From assembly GCA_019638495.1 (NCBI GenBank), contig JAHBTQ010000001.1, positions 248,001 through 312,000 on the forward strand: a stretch of 64,000 bases of DNA, read 5' to 3'. The stretch comes from Taibaiella sp. Its GTDB lineage: Bacteria; Bacteroidota; Bacteroidia; Chitinophagales; Chitinophagaceae. Shown here in pieces: positions 7,465 through 16,968 of this stretch. The notes under the pieces were generated by a model. The model searched no databases and had not been told where the DNA came from. It worked only from the letters and a program-made list of their open reading frames with translations. Position 1 is the first letter of the stretch; every line of letters begins with the position of its first letter. Position numbers and translations under genes: made by a program.

Positions 7465-10155
7465 ATGAGCCGTAGCGGTAAATTTATTTCAAAAATCCCA
7501 TCATTGCATCGCTTTACCTGCTGTGTCGCTTTCATTTTTACAATCTTCCTAACAAATGAAGCAAAAGCACAGGGCAAACCCAAACTCCGTCTTGCAGACA
7601 GTACTTCCGTCAATGATACCACTTTGGGTACAGACTCCATTTCGTTGAGGCGGGCCGCAACAGACTCACTACTCAGCGACAGCCTGGCAACGGATACCGT
7701 CAAAACGCAAACCCTGGAAGAGAAACTCGGTATCAGGATTTCCAAGGACGCACTGCCGTCTGTGGTAAAGGCTCAGGCCCGCGACTCGGCAGTTCTGGAC
7801 ATGGGCAATGACGTCTTTTATCTCTATGGCAAAGCGCAGGTAAATTATGAGGACATGCAGCTCAATGCCGGCCAGGTAAACTATGCACAAAAGTTAAATG
7901 TAGTAACAGCCGGGCCGTACGATATTGTGAAAGATACGGGATCAGACCGACCGGCTTTCAAACAGGGTAGCGAGCGTTTCACTTACGACTCCATGCAGTA
8001 CAACTTCAAAAGCAAACGGGCGATAGTACGAAACGTAAGTACTGAATATGACAAGGGATTCATTCACAGTGAGCAAATAAAACGGAACCCCGACCAGAGT
8101 ATTTATGGCTGGCACAATGTGTACACAACGTGCGCACTGGACACACCACACTTCGGCATCCGTGCCAAGAAGATCAAGGTTATCCCGGACAGAGTAGTTG
8201 TTTCGGGCCCCGCGAATCTGAATATTGAAGGGGTCCCCACTCCCCTCTACCTTCCGTTTGGTCTTTTCCCCGCCTCCCAAAAGCAGAAGTCGGGCTTCGT
8301 ACTGCCTACCTACACAGTAGAGCAGCAGCGTGGCTTCGGTTTGCTCAACGGCGGGTATTATTTCTACGTAAACGACAATGTAGACGTTCTGGCACAGACC
8401 AACTTTTACACCAAGGGCAGTTACGCAGTCACCAGTGCAGCCACCTACAACAGGCTCTACCATTATCGTGGGGCATTGCGCCTTTCATATGCCTACAACA
8501 AAACCGGAGAAGATTTTGAACCCAATGCAAGCGTAACCAAGGGCTTTATGATAAACTGGAACCACCAGTCTGATGCTAAAGCAGTCCCCGGTCAGTCGTT
8601 TAGCGCGTCAGTGCAGGCCGGTACGTCTACCTTCTATTCACAAAACAGCTACGATCCCAACCTCATACTCAACAACCAATACCAGTCAAACGTCACTTAT
8701 TCCAAAAACTGGCAAAATCGACCATTTGGTCTCACCGTAAGTGGCCTGCATAATCAAAACACCACTACCAAGCAGATAAACGTAACACTGCCTGCAGTAA
8801 ACTTCTATGTAAACCAGTTCAATCCCTTCCAGCGAAAAGACGCTGTAGGCAGCCACTGGTATGACAAGATCACAGCCAGCTACACACTCGACTTCAAGAA
8901 CCAGACTACCTTCTACGACAGCACGTTCGACCCTTCCCGTCTCTCGCTCAGCGAGTTTCGCAATGGCATGAAACACTCCATTCCGATCGGGGCGTCTTAC
9001 ACCATTCTCAAGTATCTCAATATGTCGTTCAATGTGAACTACAATGAGTATTGGCAAACCAGCCGACTGTACCGACGATTTAATGACTCAACACAGGTTG
9101 TTGATAGCACCACAGATAATGGCTTCTTCAGTACCCGTGATTTCAATGCCGGCGTCACCTTTTCTTCGCGCATTTATGGCATGAAACTCTTCAGACATGG
9201 TGGATTGCGTGGCATAAGACACGTCATTACACCAAACACGGGCTTCAGCTATCACCCAGACTTCGCTACCGACCCTTTTAACTACTATTACCGCACCCGC
9301 CTTGATACGAGCCAGACCTACACGCCACTCTCCCCCTACCCTAACTCAGTTTTCGGGGGGCCGCCGTTGGGCAAGTCTGCAACTATGAATTTTGGAATAA
9401 ATAACCGCCTTGAGATCAAGGTGCGCTCGGCCAAAGACACAGTCGCCGGCACCAAGAACGTGGTACTGATCGACGGATTTAGTATTGATACCAGGTACAA
9501 TGCGGCAGCCGATTCATTTAAATGGGGAGACATCACCTCCAATTTCCGTACCAACATATTGGACAAGGTCAACATCACCGCCAGCGCCGCATATCGCCCT
9601 TATGCTTTTGACTATGGGACGGGGCGCGAGCTGGAAATGCTGAAAATTGAACAAGGTACCGGCGTCGGCCGATTCAAAGGCGCGAATCTTTCCTTTGGTT
9701 CCAACTTTCACTCTAAGCCACGTGACGGCGCAAAAGGGCCATCCAATAGCGCAGAGTATGCACGCGTACTACGCAACGCAGGCTACAACGAGTATGTAGA
9801 TTTCAATATTCCGTGGAGTCTGAACCTAACCTACACGCTCTCACTTAATAGTCAATACTCGCGCTTTTCATTCAGCGATACGCTTACGGTCAGCCACTCA
9901 GTTACTCTGCAAAGCGACCTCCAGGTATCTGAGCGCTGGAAAGTGGTAGTTTCAAGCGGTTACAACTTCGACCTGAAACAGCTAACGCTGACTAATATTG
10001 ACGTGTACCGAGACATGCACTGCTGGGAAATTCACTTTCAGACCTATCCTTTCGGTCCGCGCAAAAGCTTCAACTTCACCCTTAACGCTAAGTCTGCGAT
10101 CCTGCAGGACCTGAAGCTCGTTCGTCGCCGCGACTTCCGCGACATTCCGCAATAA
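7465..10155 (+). CDS. lptD: LptD/OstA-type LPS assembly outer-membrane protein
   Basis: 896-residue outer-membrane protein that, with LptE, inserts lipopolysaccharide into the outer leaflet. A signal peptide occupies residues 1-35 (ending NEAKAQG). An OstA-like beta-jellyroll follows (VFYLYGKAQVNYEDMQLNAG, then TYDSMQYNFKSKRAIVRN), and the remainder is a long beta-barrel rich in alternating aromatic strands (LPFGLFPASQKQKSGFVLP, then NGGYYFYVNDNVDVLAQTNF). The PxFPxSxKKSGFL-type plug motif is recognisable. The length is at the upper end for LptD, typical of the Bacteroidota version. It is divergent from the amidase gene; both concern envelope biogenesis. Confidence 0.88.
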   Translation: MSRSGKFISKIPSLHRFTCCVAFIFTIFLTNEAKAQGKPKLRLADSTSVNDTTLGTDSISLRRAATDSLLSDSLATDTVKTQTLEEKLGIRISKDALPSVVKAQARDSAVLDMGNDVFYLYGKAQVNYEDMQLNAGQVNYAQKLNVVTAGPYDIVKDTGSDRPAFKQGSERFTYDSMQYNFKSKRAIVRNVSTEYDKGFIHSEQIKRNPDQSIYGWHNVYTTCALDTPHFGIRAKKIKVIPDRVVVSGPANLNIEGVPTPLYLPFGLFPASQKQKSGFVLPTYTVEQQRGFGLLNGGYYFYVNDNVDVLAQTNFYTKGSYAVTSAATYNRLYHYRGALRLSYAYNKTGEDFEPNASVTKGFMINWNHQSDAKAVPGQSFSASVQAGTSTFYSQNSYDPNLILNNQYQSNVTYSKNWQNRPFGLTVSGLHNQNTTTKQINVTLPAVNFYVNQFNPFQRKDAVGSHWYDKITASYTLDFKNQTTFYDSTFDPSRLSLSEFRNGMKHSIPIGASYTILKYLNMSFNVNYNEYWQTSRLYRRFNDSTQVVDSTTDNGFFSTRDFNAGVTFSSRIYGMKLFRHGGLRGIRHVITPNTGFSYHPDFATDPFNYYYRTRLDTSQTYTPLSPYPNSVFGGPPLGKSATMNFGINNRLEIKVRSAKDTVAGTKNVVLIDGFSIDTRYNAAADSFKWGDITSNFRTNILDKVNITASAAYRPYAFDYGTGRELEMLKIEQGTGVGRFKGANLSFGSNFHSKPRDGAKGPSNSAEYARVLRNAGYNEYVDFNIPWSLNLTYTLSLNSQYSRFSFSDTLTVSHSVTLQSDLQVSERWKVVVSSGYNFDLKQLTLTNIDVYRDMHCWEIHFQTYPFGPRKSFNFTLNAKSAILQDLKLVRRRDFRDIPQ

Positions 10156-10158
10156 TCG

Positions 10159-10785
10159 CTACATATCGTTCGCATGCGCCTTATCAGGTACGGTGCCGAA
10201 GACAATATCCCACAATACCGTGCTAACGCCGTAGCCCTTGTCGGGCGTCTTATAATGATGCAGGTGATGATTGCGCCACAGCGCTTTTAGATATTTTGGT
10301 GGCGCATAGGCATGTATTGCATAGTGCATGCTTGCATAAAGCAGATACCCCAATATGAAACCGGGAAAGAATGCTAGCGCCTGCCACCCCATTAACAGGT
10401 ACATAAAGCCGAATGAAGCTCCCGAAATTAAGATGCTTGGCACCGGCGGCATAAACAGCCGGCTCCTGTCCCTTGGATATTCATGATGCACACCATGTAC
10501 GGTATATGCCAATCTCTTTCCCCACGCCGATTCCACTACCAAATGAAATACATACCGATGCATGACATACTCAAACAGCGTCCAGAAAAGCAAGCCACCA
10601 GCGAGTAATTCAGCCTCGCGCCAGGCCGGATAGCCATAACGAGATGCACCAAGCCAGAGCATGAAAGCAATAAGTGGTAAGTACAAACTGTAAATGACTA
10701 TCGGATGAGTCTTTGACAGCATTTCCAGCATGTCGTTCTGAAAGAGCCGCGCCTGCCCCTTATTTTTTATAGCCTTTGCCTCCAT
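10159..10785 (-). CDS. Fatty acid hydroxylase / sterol desaturase family membrane protein
   Basis: 208-residue integral membrane di-iron oxygenase. Histidine clusters occur in the expected order: HRYVFH, HGVHHEYPRD, HYAIH and HHLHHYKTPDKGYG. Four hydrophobic segments surround them. This is the pattern of yeast Scs7-type fatty acid 2-hydroxylases without the cytochrome b5 domain. In sphingolipid-making Bacteroidota such an enzyme would 2-hydroxylate acyl chains; that substrate is an inference. The gene is convergent with lptD (3-base gap) and lies downstream of the RND exporter on the same strand with 66 bases between. Confidence 0.85.
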   Translation of the reverse strand: MEAKAIKNKGQARLFQNDMLEMLSKTHPIVIYSLYLPLIAFMLWLGASRYGYPAWREAELLAGGLLFWTLFEYVMHRYVFHLVVESAWGKRLAYTVHGVHHEYPRDRSRLFMPPVPSILISGASFGFMYLLMGWQALAFFPGFILGYLLYASMHYAIHAYAPPKYLKALWRNHHLHHYKTPDKGYGVSTVLWDIVFGTVPDKAHANDM

Positions 10786-10851
10786 AAAACAGGTTGCAAT
10801 AGTTGTGAGTTGCGCTATAAAATTACCGCAGTGACAGGCACATCATTTACA

Positions 10852-13227
10852 TTAGTCGGCTATCTTGATTACATCATTCTCATCTTCTCCCAGAAGGAAG
10901 TCGGCAGCCCTGTTTTTCTTCTCTATCACCTGGTCCATCCATAAGAGCAAGGCAGGTAACAGTGTCAGGTTCGTAAGCATAGCCAGGAATAGCGTGATGG
11001 ACGTGAGGTAGCCCAGTGACTTGGTGCCGTCAAACTGCGACAGCATGAACACACCAAAACCTGCAATGAGAATGAGCGAAGTGTAAATGATACTTAATCC
11101 TGTATCATGTATCGTTCTGTGAACTGTATCAGCGATGCTGTCATCATGACGCACTAGTTCCTGTTTGAAATTGATCAGGAACCTGATGGTGACGTCTATG
11201 GTAATACCCAGCGCCACACTGAACACAAGTACCGTTGACGGCTTGATGCGAATACCTACCCAGCCCATCAGCCCTGCGGTAATGAGCAGCGGCACTATGT
11301 TCACGATGATAGAAATAAGCAGTATACGCCATGAGCGGAACAGCGCCACCATGCAACCAAATATGATAAGGAACGCAAAAATGAGACTATCACGCAAACT
11401 GTCTACAATGAATCGGCTACCCTCAAGGAACGTAATGCTGGTGCCGGTGAATGTAACTGTATACTTACTGCTGTCGAAGATGCTATACACCTTTGGCCTT
11501 ATGGAATCAAGGAGCACCGGCAATTTCCTGGAGCCCACATCCGCCATACTTACGCTAATGCGCGCTTTCTGCTTCGTGCTGTCGATGAACGAAAGCAGCA
11601 ATCGATTGAAAATGGAATTGCCTGTGTCCTTCTTTCCTGAAAGATAGGGCTGCAAAAATGCAGCGCCGAAGTCGCCGGGCACAGAATAGTAAGAAGAATC
11701 GCCGCCGAAGTAGGCTTGTGACGCAAACTTGATGCCACTGGCTATCGATATCGGTTTGCCGATTTCGGGGTAAGACTCAAGCATAGCGGCTACCTCATCC
11801 ATCTTCCTTATCACCTGCAAACCGGTTACTACGCCTCGTTTCTTCCGCGTGTCCACTACTATCTCCAGCGGCATCACACCTCTGAAATTCTTCTCAAAAA
11901 ACTTCAGGTCAATTGACACCTTATCTGAGCGGGGTAAGTCATCAACAATGTGCGCATCATTTTTCAGGCGCATCATTCCCCATATAGCAAACCCGCACAC
12001 GATGGCCGTGAAAGTATAAATAGAATTGCGGTGACTAAATACCCAGTTCGTAACCTTTGTTAGCACCCCGTTTATCAATCCGCTCTCCAGGTATTTGGTA
12101 TGCTTCACTTTTGGTGGTGGCAAAAAGCTGAAGAAAGCAGGAATAAAAACCAGCGAGATGAAGAACAGTGCGATAATATTAATGCCGGCTACAAGGCCAA
12201 ACTCCTTAAGCAGCGTGCTTTTGGTGAAAAAGAATACCCCAAAGCCTATTGCCGCTGTGAGATTCGTAAAGAAGGTGACGATACCCATCCGGTCCACCAT
12301 CTGCAGCAGCGACTTCATTTTGTTAGGGTTCCGTCTATACTCATAATGATAGCGGTTCAGCAGGTACACACAATTCGGTATACCTATCACCACCACCAGC
12401 GGGGGTATCAGTGCCGTAAGCAGCGTTATCTTATACCCCAGCATCACAATAGTACCTACAGACCATATTACACCTATTGCCACCACCAGCATAGACGCAA
12501 GCACGGCAGTAAATGACCTGAAGAATATTACCAGGATCACTGCCGTGAGCACAAACGACATGATAAGGAACAACTTCATTTCAGACTGCACCTTCATGGC
12601 CATCTGTGTGCGTATCAATGGCAGGCCGGAGTAATGCATCTCAATGCCGTGGCTCTTGCCGAAGGCATCGCCCAGCGATACGATATCATTGATAACCTGT
12701 GAGCGGTCTTTAGAATTCAGCACATCCCTGTCTATACGCACCGCCATCATGTAGGCGTGGGTTTCCGGATTATATAGGAAGCCTTTATAGATCGGCAGCG
12801 ACATGAATACGTTTCGGATACTGTCTACATTACTGAACGGAGGGACTCCGGCTATCGGCACTACTTTTAGCTTAGATGTCGCTGTGTCCTTTATCAGTGT
12901 CACAGCGCCCGGTATGCTCAGTACGTTTTCCACCGATTTCACCTTCGAAACGTCTCCCACCAGGCGGGCGTAATCATTGAAGAAATCCGCCGTAAAGAAT
13001 TTTTCGCTCTGCACGCCTATCACCATCAGGTTGCCATCCTCTCCGAATTGCTTCCTGAAATTCTGATATTCTATATATTTCGGATTATCGGTAGGTACAG
13101 CACTCGTAAACTCATAACTGAGTTTGACGCGCGATGCAAAAAAGCCCATAATGGCAGTATCTGCCAGGAGGGCGATTAGCAATGCAATGCGATATTTTAT
13201 AATGAAAGCGGCTATTTTATGCCACAT
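10852..13227 (-). CDS. RND/MMPL-superfamily transporter
   Basis: 791 residues with the two-fold repeated layout of the RND superfamily: a first membrane helix, a large periplasmic loop (residues about 30-200), five helices, then a helix, a second loop and five further helices. Motifs include the VIGVQSEKFF opening and AVALGITIDVTIRFLINFKQ in the second half, matching the 'GxxxDY' region of MMPL-type proteins in position. The nearest named families are MMPL and HpnN-like exporters of lipids or hopanoids; RND drug pumps are longer. No membrane-fusion protein gene is adjacent. The neighbouring fatty acid hydroxylase suggests a lipid substrate, but this is inference. Confidence 0.85.
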   Translation of the reverse strand: MWHKIAAFIIKYRIALLIALLADTAIMGFFASRVKLSYEFTSAVPTDNPKYIEYQNFRKQFGEDGNLMVIGVQSEKFFTADFFNDYARLVGDVSKVKSVENVLSIPGAVTLIKDTATSKLKVVPIAGVPPFSNVDSIRNVFMSLPIYKGFLYNPETHAYMMAVRIDRDVLNSKDRSQVINDIVSLGDAFGKSHGIEMHYSGLPLIRTQMAMKVQSEMKLFLIMSFVLTAVILVIFFRSFTAVLASMLVVAIGVIWSVGTIVMLGYKITLLTALIPPLVVVIGIPNCVYLLNRYHYEYRRNPNKMKSLLQMVDRMGIVTFFTNLTAAIGFGVFFFTKSTLLKEFGLVAGINIIALFFISLVFIPAFFSFLPPPKVKHTKYLESGLINGVLTKVTNWVFSHRNSIYTFTAIVCGFAIWGMMRLKNDAHIVDDLPRSDKVSIDLKFFEKNFRGVMPLEIVVDTRKKRGVVTGLQVIRKMDEVAAMLESYPEIGKPISIASGIKFASQAYFGGDSSYYSVPGDFGAAFLQPYLSGKKDTGNSIFNRLLLSFIDSTKQKARISVSMADVGSRKLPVLLDSIRPKVYSIFDSSKYTVTFTGTSITFLEGSRFIVDSLRDSLIFAFLIIFGCMVALFRSWRILLISIIVNIVPLLITAGLMGWVGIRIKPSTVLVFSVALGITIDVTIRFLINFKQELVRHDDSIADTVHRTIHDTGLSIIYTSLILIAGFGVFMLSQFDGTKSLGYLTSITLFLAMLTNLTLLPALLLWMDQVIEKKNRAADFLLGEDENDVIKIAD

Positions 13228-13642
13228 CCTCGTATGTTGGAGTTAAAAGGGAGTAAAATTAAGGAAAGGGTACCTGATAATCGACTTTTTAGGAATAACA
13301 ATATATCAACTGGCGGTGCACGATCAAATATCTGCAGCCAGACCCATTACACTTTAGACAATTCCTACAAACTGCCTATGTTTATTAACGTGTCAACCTT
13401 TCTGATTTACATTAGATAAATCCCGATTGATCAAAATGCCCTTCCGTTTCTGAAACGTCTTTTAAGAAGCGCTCATGGGAATGAACGAAACTTATAAACA
13501 ATCCTTCCAAACGAGGTACAGTAACGGTTTTGGCACAGTTCATATACGCAATAATTTTTAGCAGATATTTGCATATTCAGGAAAATAATTACTATCATTG
13601 TAGGGTTTTTCGGCTTAACTAATTCAAAATAAACTGCCATTT
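13228..13642. other. Intergenic region, no gene supported
   Basis: 415 bases between the divergent RND exporter and the T9SS protein. A 66-codon open frame at 13219-13419 has no recognisable composition and starts inside the exporter gene. AT-rich upstream sequence probably contains both promoters, but no perfect TAnnTTTG was identified. Confidence 0.5.
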
Positions 13643-14926
13643 ATGAACAAAATGAAGCTACTCTTAACTCTTGCAGTACCTGTATTCCTTTCGCAGGCTA
13701 CGCAGGCGCAATCTTCACGACTTACAGCACAGGCACACTGGACACACGACGGCGCCGAATTTAAGCGTACAGATTCATCTTTTTATAATTATTCATCTAC
13801 GTCCAGGGGTGGCGATCTCAACCATTTGTTGAAGTTCGACGATGGCACTATGTACACCTTCATGCTGGGCGACACTCAGAACAATCAGACTCGCTGGATC
13901 CAGGAGTTCGACGGCTCAAACAACCTTACTTCAAAGGTTGAACAGCAGTGGGACTTCATGCTTATGGACTGGGTTAACACTACCAAGTGGATATATACGT
14001 ACTCGTCTACAAACCTGAAGTCTACTATGATCACCCAACATTGGGATGGCACTTCGGCCTGGGTCACTGACTCAAAGAACACGTATACATACAATGCTGC
14101 AAGCAAGCTGTCTCAGGACGATTTTGCACTGTGGGACGGTGTTAGCGCATACGTACTTACAAGCCAGAAACTGTATTATTACGACGGCTCAGGCAATCTT
14201 GTGAACGAGACATGGCAGGACATCGTTGGCGGTTCACCTGTTAGCACTAACCGTGTAAACTATTCGTACACTTCTGCGGGCAAACTGCACACTACTACAA
14301 ACGGCACCTGGAATGGTGTAGCATGGGTAGATGTAGACATGTACGAAAATACTTACGACACTTCGAATAATCTCGTTTCTGAGCTGCACGCTATCAATAA
14401 TGGTACTGTGTTTGTAAACGATATGCTGCGTCTTTTCAGCAACTTCTCAGGTTCTAATGCTACTACCGAGATAGATCAGACATGGGATACTGCCGGTACC
14501 GGTTCCTGGAACGATAAGACCAGGTACACGATGACCTACAACAGCGCTGGCCAGATGACTTCAAAAACAGGTCAGTCATACGACATCAGCATCCCGGGTT
14601 GGGTCAATGCGTTCGGCGATTTGAAGTCAAACTACTACTATGGTAGCTACGTATCGGTGAAGAACGTAAGCAATACAGGTGGCACTGCAAAAATGTTCCC
14701 TGTTCCTGCTGAAAATACGCTGAATGTAGAGCTAAACTGGAACAAGGCTCAGGCATCTACTATCGCAATCACTGACATGGCTGGCCACGTGGTGAAAACG
14801 ATCAAACTGAACGCTACTGACAAATCTGTTGCTATTCCGGTGGCCGACCTGGCAACAGGTATCTACATGGTGACTGTAGCTGGTACTCAAGGAAGCATCG
14901 TTAAGCAGATCGCAGTGAGCCACTAA
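13643..14926 (+). CDS. Secreted repeat protein with type A T9SS sorting domain
   Basis: 427 residues. Residues 1-22 form a signal peptide (ending ATQAQS). The middle consists of about six imperfect units of 40-50 residues with a repeated WDG...W...YTY...L pattern (QHWDGTSAWV, LWDGVSAYVL, TWNGVAWVDV, TWDTAGTGSWNDK), resembling YD/RHS-type beta repeats. The last 75 residues, starting MFPVPAENTLNVEL, are a T9SS C-terminal signal (PVPAENTLNV...IYMVTVAG...KQIAV), so the protein should cross the outer membrane through type IX secretion and be attached at the surface. The substrate or role is unknown. It is followed by a strong terminator. Confidence 0.85.
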   Translation: MNKMKLLLTLAVPVFLSQATQAQSSRLTAQAHWTHDGAEFKRTDSSFYNYSSTSRGGDLNHLLKFDDGTMYTFMLGDTQNNQTRWIQEFDGSNNLTSKVEQQWDFMLMDWVNTTKWIYTYSSTNLKSTMITQHWDGTSAWVTDSKNTYTYNAASKLSQDDFALWDGVSAYVLTSQKLYYYDGSGNLVNETWQDIVGGSPVSTNRVNYSYTSAGKLHTTTNGTWNGVAWVDVDMYENTYDTSNNLVSELHAINNGTVFVNDMLRLFSNFSGSNATTEIDQTWDTAGTGSWNDKTRYTMTYNSAGQMTSKTGQSYDISIPGWVNAFGDLKSNYYYGSYVSVKNVSNTGGTAKMFPVPAENTLNVELNWNKAQASTIAITDMAGHVVKTIKLNATDKSVAIPVADLATGIYMVTVAGTQGSIVKQIAVSH

Positions 14927-14949
14927 GCGCTAACTGAACTTTATACTGG

Positions 14950-14972
14950 AAGCCCCGCGGAATGCGGGGCTT
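14950..14972 (+). terminator. Intrinsic terminator after the T9SS protein
   Basis: Stem AAGCCCCGC (14950-14958) / GCGGGGCTT (14964-14972), five-base loop, followed by TTCTTTT. Confidence 0.8.
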
Positions 14973-14997
14973 TTCTTTTATGTGACATCGCATCTGT

Positions 14998-15028
14998 TTT
15001 GCCTTCGTTTCGTAAAAACATAACTTTA
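14998..15028 (+). promoter_or_regulatory. Promoter of murI
   Basis: TTTG (14998-15001), 19 bases, TAACTTTA (15021-15028), one base off the -7 consensus. It places the TTG at 14999 inside the -33 box and favours the TTG at 15035 as the murI start. Confidence 0.5.
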
Positions 15029-15034
15029 CACACA

Positions 15035-15868
15035 TTGTCAGATAGCACATTACATAAGCCAATAGGCATATTCGACTCCGGCTACGGAGGACTTACTGTA
15101 TTCAAAGCAATAGCAGAGAAACTGCCGGACTACGACTATATCTACCTTGGCGACAACAGCCGTGCACCGTATGGCAATCGCTCCTTCGATACGGTCCATA
15201 ACTACACGCTCCAATGCGTCAAGTGGTTCTTCGCCCAGGGTTGCCCGTTGGTCATCCTGGCATGTAACACCGCATCCGCAAAAGCTTTGCGAACCATTCA
15301 GCAAAAAGATCTGCCCTTTATCGCACCGGCAAACAGGGTATTAGGTGTTATCCGCCCTACTGCCGAGGTGATAGGAAAATATACCCGAAGCAAAAAGGTG
15401 GGAATAATGGGTACTACGGGTACGATAAGTTCCGACTCATATAGAATAGAAATAGGCCACTTTTTCCCTGATATAACCGTCTACCAGCAAGCTTGCCCTA
15501 TGTTGGTGCCACTCATAGAAAATGGTGAACATGAATCTGCGGGTGCCGACTACTTTGTAAAGAAATATGTCGATGCCCTGCTGGCTCAATGCGCTGATAT
15601 CGATACCATCTTACTTGCATGTACGCATTACCCCCTGGTGGAGGCGCGCATCAGGAAATTCTTACCAGCCGGCATTGAGGTCATTTCACAAGGACATATC
15701 GTTGCCAATAGCCTCGCCGATTACCTGGAACGGCATCAGGAAATGGAATCGCTGATTTCAAGAAATGGCATCACCAGGTATTACACAACAGATGATCCGA
15801 TAGATTTCGACCAAAAGGGTAGTCTGTTCAGGGGCGATACTGTTCGGTCAGAACATGTAGCATTGTAG
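15035..15868 (+). CDS. murI: Glutamate racemase
   Basis: 277-residue cofactor-independent enzyme that makes D-glutamate for peptidoglycan. Motifs: PIGIFDSGYGGLTVFKAI with the catalytic aspartate, the GDNSRAPYG segment, ILACNTASAKALR with the first catalytic cysteine and LLACTHYPLVEARIRKFLP with the second. The open frame also extends to a TTG at 14999, but that overlaps the promoter; the TTG at 15035 begins SDSTLHKPIG and leaves a short lead before the first strand. Both are non-ATG starts, so the exact N terminus is uncertain. It is convergent with the histone-like gene, sharing a hairpin. Confidence 0.93.
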   Translation: MSDSTLHKPIGIFDSGYGGLTVFKAIAEKLPDYDYIYLGDNSRAPYGNRSFDTVHNYTLQCVKWFFAQGCPLVILACNTASAKALRTIQQKDLPFIAPANRVLGVIRPTAEVIGKYTRSKKVGIMGTTGTISSDSYRIEIGHFFPDITVYQQACPMLVPLIENGEHESAGADYFVKKYVDALLAQCADIDTILLACTHYPLVEARIRKFLPAGIEVISQGHIVANSLADYLERHQEMESLISRNGITRYYTTDDPIDFDQKGSLFRGDTVRSEHVAL

Positions 15869-15893
15869 AGAGTGTGCTCACTTATGGGCACAA

Positions 15894-15925
15894 AAAAAGA
15901 GGTTGTGATTAAACAACCTCTTTTT
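15894..15925. terminator. Bidirectional terminator between murI and the histone-like gene
   Basis: Thirteen-base-pair stem AAAAAGAGGTTGT (15894-15906) / ACAACCTCTTTTT (15913-15925) with a six-base loop; T runs exist on both strands. Confidence 0.85.
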
Positions 15926-15944
15926 AAGATCGCTAAAAATAATC

Positions 15945-16229
15945 TTATTTCTTCTTAGCGGCTGTCTTCTTAGGAGCAGCGTTCTTCTTAACAGCAACTT
16001 TCTTAGGAGCTGCTGCTTTTTTCGGAGCTGCCGCCTTTTTAGGAGCTGCTGCTTTCTTAGCTGGAGCTGCCTTCTTAGGAGCTGCCGCTTTTTTTGCAGG
16101 TGCTGCTTTTTTAGCAGGTGCTGCTTTCTTTGGAGCTGCTGCCTTCTTAGCAGGAGCTGCTTTTTTTGGAGCTGCTGCTTTCTTCGCAGGAGCTGCCTTT
16201 TTTGCTGGCGCTTTTTTTGCTGTTGCCAT
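15945..16229 (-). CDS. Histone H1-like Lys/Ala/Pro-rich protein
   Basis: 94 residues consisting almost wholly of repeats of KKAAPAKKA and KKAAAPKK, from MATAKKAPAKKAAPAKKA to the end. There is no hydrophobic core and no other domain. The charge is strongly positive. Such proteins resemble the C-terminal tail of eukaryotic histone H1, chlamydial Hc1/Hc2 and the tail of AlgP, which bind DNA non-specifically; a nucleoid-compacting role is likely by analogy. The gene itself is a chain of short in-frame DNA repeats, so its length may vary between strains. It lies 76 bases downstream of rpmA, after that operon's terminator, and probably has its own promoter. Confidence 0.85.
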   Translation of the reverse strand: MATAKKAPAKKAAPAKKAAAPKKAAPAKKAAAPKKAAPAKKAAPAKKAAAPKKAAPAKKAAAPKKAAAPKKAAAPKKVAVKKNAAPKKTAAKKK

Positions 16230-16273
16230 AACTGTGAATTTAAGGGTTAAACAAAAAACGTTATAAAGAAAAA

Positions 16274-16300
16274 TCGCCGTAGGGGGTTAGACCTCGGCGA
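16274..16300 (-). terminator. Terminator of rplU-rpmA
   Basis: Stem TCGCCG/CGGCGA (16274-16279 and 16295-16300), extended by AGG/CCT after one bulged base; on the minus strand it is followed by TTTTTCTTT. Confidence 0.75.
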
Positions 16301-16305
16301 CTCAA

Positions 16306-16560
16306 TTAACTTACAGCATTTACTGATACTAATGTCTTATTGCGTGTCTTGCGGAATTCTACAACTCCATCTGCCAGCGCAAATATGGTAAAATCTTTAC
16401 CAAGGCCTACATTGCTACCAGGGTGATAAACAGTACCACGCTGACGAACAATAATATTGCCAGAGATAGCCGGCTGACCACCGAATATCTTTACTCCATG
16501 CCTTTTACTGTGTGAGTCACGGCCGTTCCTTACGCTGCCTTCCCCTTTTTTGTGTGCCAT
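16306..16560 (-). CDS. rpmA: Large ribosomal subunit protein bL27
   Basis: 84-residue ribosomal protein whose N terminus reaches the peptidyl-transferase centre. It starts [20 protein letters not shown] and carries LGVKxFGGQ-like [10 protein letters not shown] and the [17 protein letters not shown] motif, all diagnostic. The length is standard. It is 50 bases downstream of rplU, the usual order, and ends before an intrinsic terminator. Confidence 0.97.
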   Translation of the reverse strand: MAHKKGEGSVRNGRDSHSKRHGVKIFGGQPAISGNIIVRQRGTVYHPGSNVGLGKDFTIFALADGVVEFRKTRNKTLVSVNAVS

Positions 16561-16610
16561 TTTCTACTGGTTAATTACTATTTCTAGTTTAAAATTAATG
16601 AATTTTTCAA

Positions 16611-16907
16611 TTAAGCGATCTCATTTATTTTTATTTTGGTGAGGCTCTGACGGTGGCCGTTCATTTTCTGATAGCCTTTCCTCCTCTTCTTTTTGAAGAC
16701 GATAACCTTATCACCCTTGAGATGGTCTATAATTTCGGCCTGAACCTTAGCGGAAGAACCTACTGTTACGTTGCTGCCGTTGCTTACCATAAGCACATCA
16801 GACAATTCAATCTTATCGCCCGCGCTACCGCCCAGACGATGTACAAACAATTCATCGTTCTGCTTTACCTTGAACTGCTGTCCCGCTATATTAACTATTG
16901 CAAACAT
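16611..16907 (-). CDS. rplU: Large ribosomal subunit protein bL21
   Basis: 98 residues when started at MFAIVNIAGQQFKVKQNDEL. An in-frame extension to 16961 exists, but it would place the start upstream of the promoter; the family begins MYAIVxxGGKQ. Motifs VMVSNGSNVTVGSS, DHLKGDKVIVFKKKRRKGYQ and GHRQSLTKIKI match bL21, which binds 23S rRNA. It is the first gene of the rplU-rpmA operon. The -7/-33 pair is just upstream. Confidence 0.97.
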   Translation of the reverse strand: MFAIVNIAGQQFKVKQNDELFVHRLGGSAGDKIELSDVLMVSNGSNVTVGSSAKVQAEIIDHLKGDKVIVFKKKRRKGYQKMNGHRQSLTKIKINEIA

Positions 16908-16929
16908 GATATACCTGAAAATATTTTCG

Positions 16930-16962
16930 CAAAGGTAAGACAAATTTTTTATTTCAATCAAA
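16930..16962 (-). promoter_or_regulatory. Promoter of rplU-rpmA
   Basis: On the minus strand TTTG (16962-16959), 21 bases, TACCTTTG (16937-16930), 22 bases before the rplU ATG. The spacing is within the reported 17-23 range for this promoter class. Confidence 0.6.
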
Positions 16963-16968
16963 CATTTT

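Noticed and set aside
13219..13419. 66-codon open frame upstream of a T9SS gene
   Set aside because: Overlaps the RND exporter start and shows no recognisable features.
13530..13545. TTGGCAC motif as a sigma-54 -24 box (also near 38418 and 56858)
   Set aside because: No GC at the required -12 spacing in any of the three cases.
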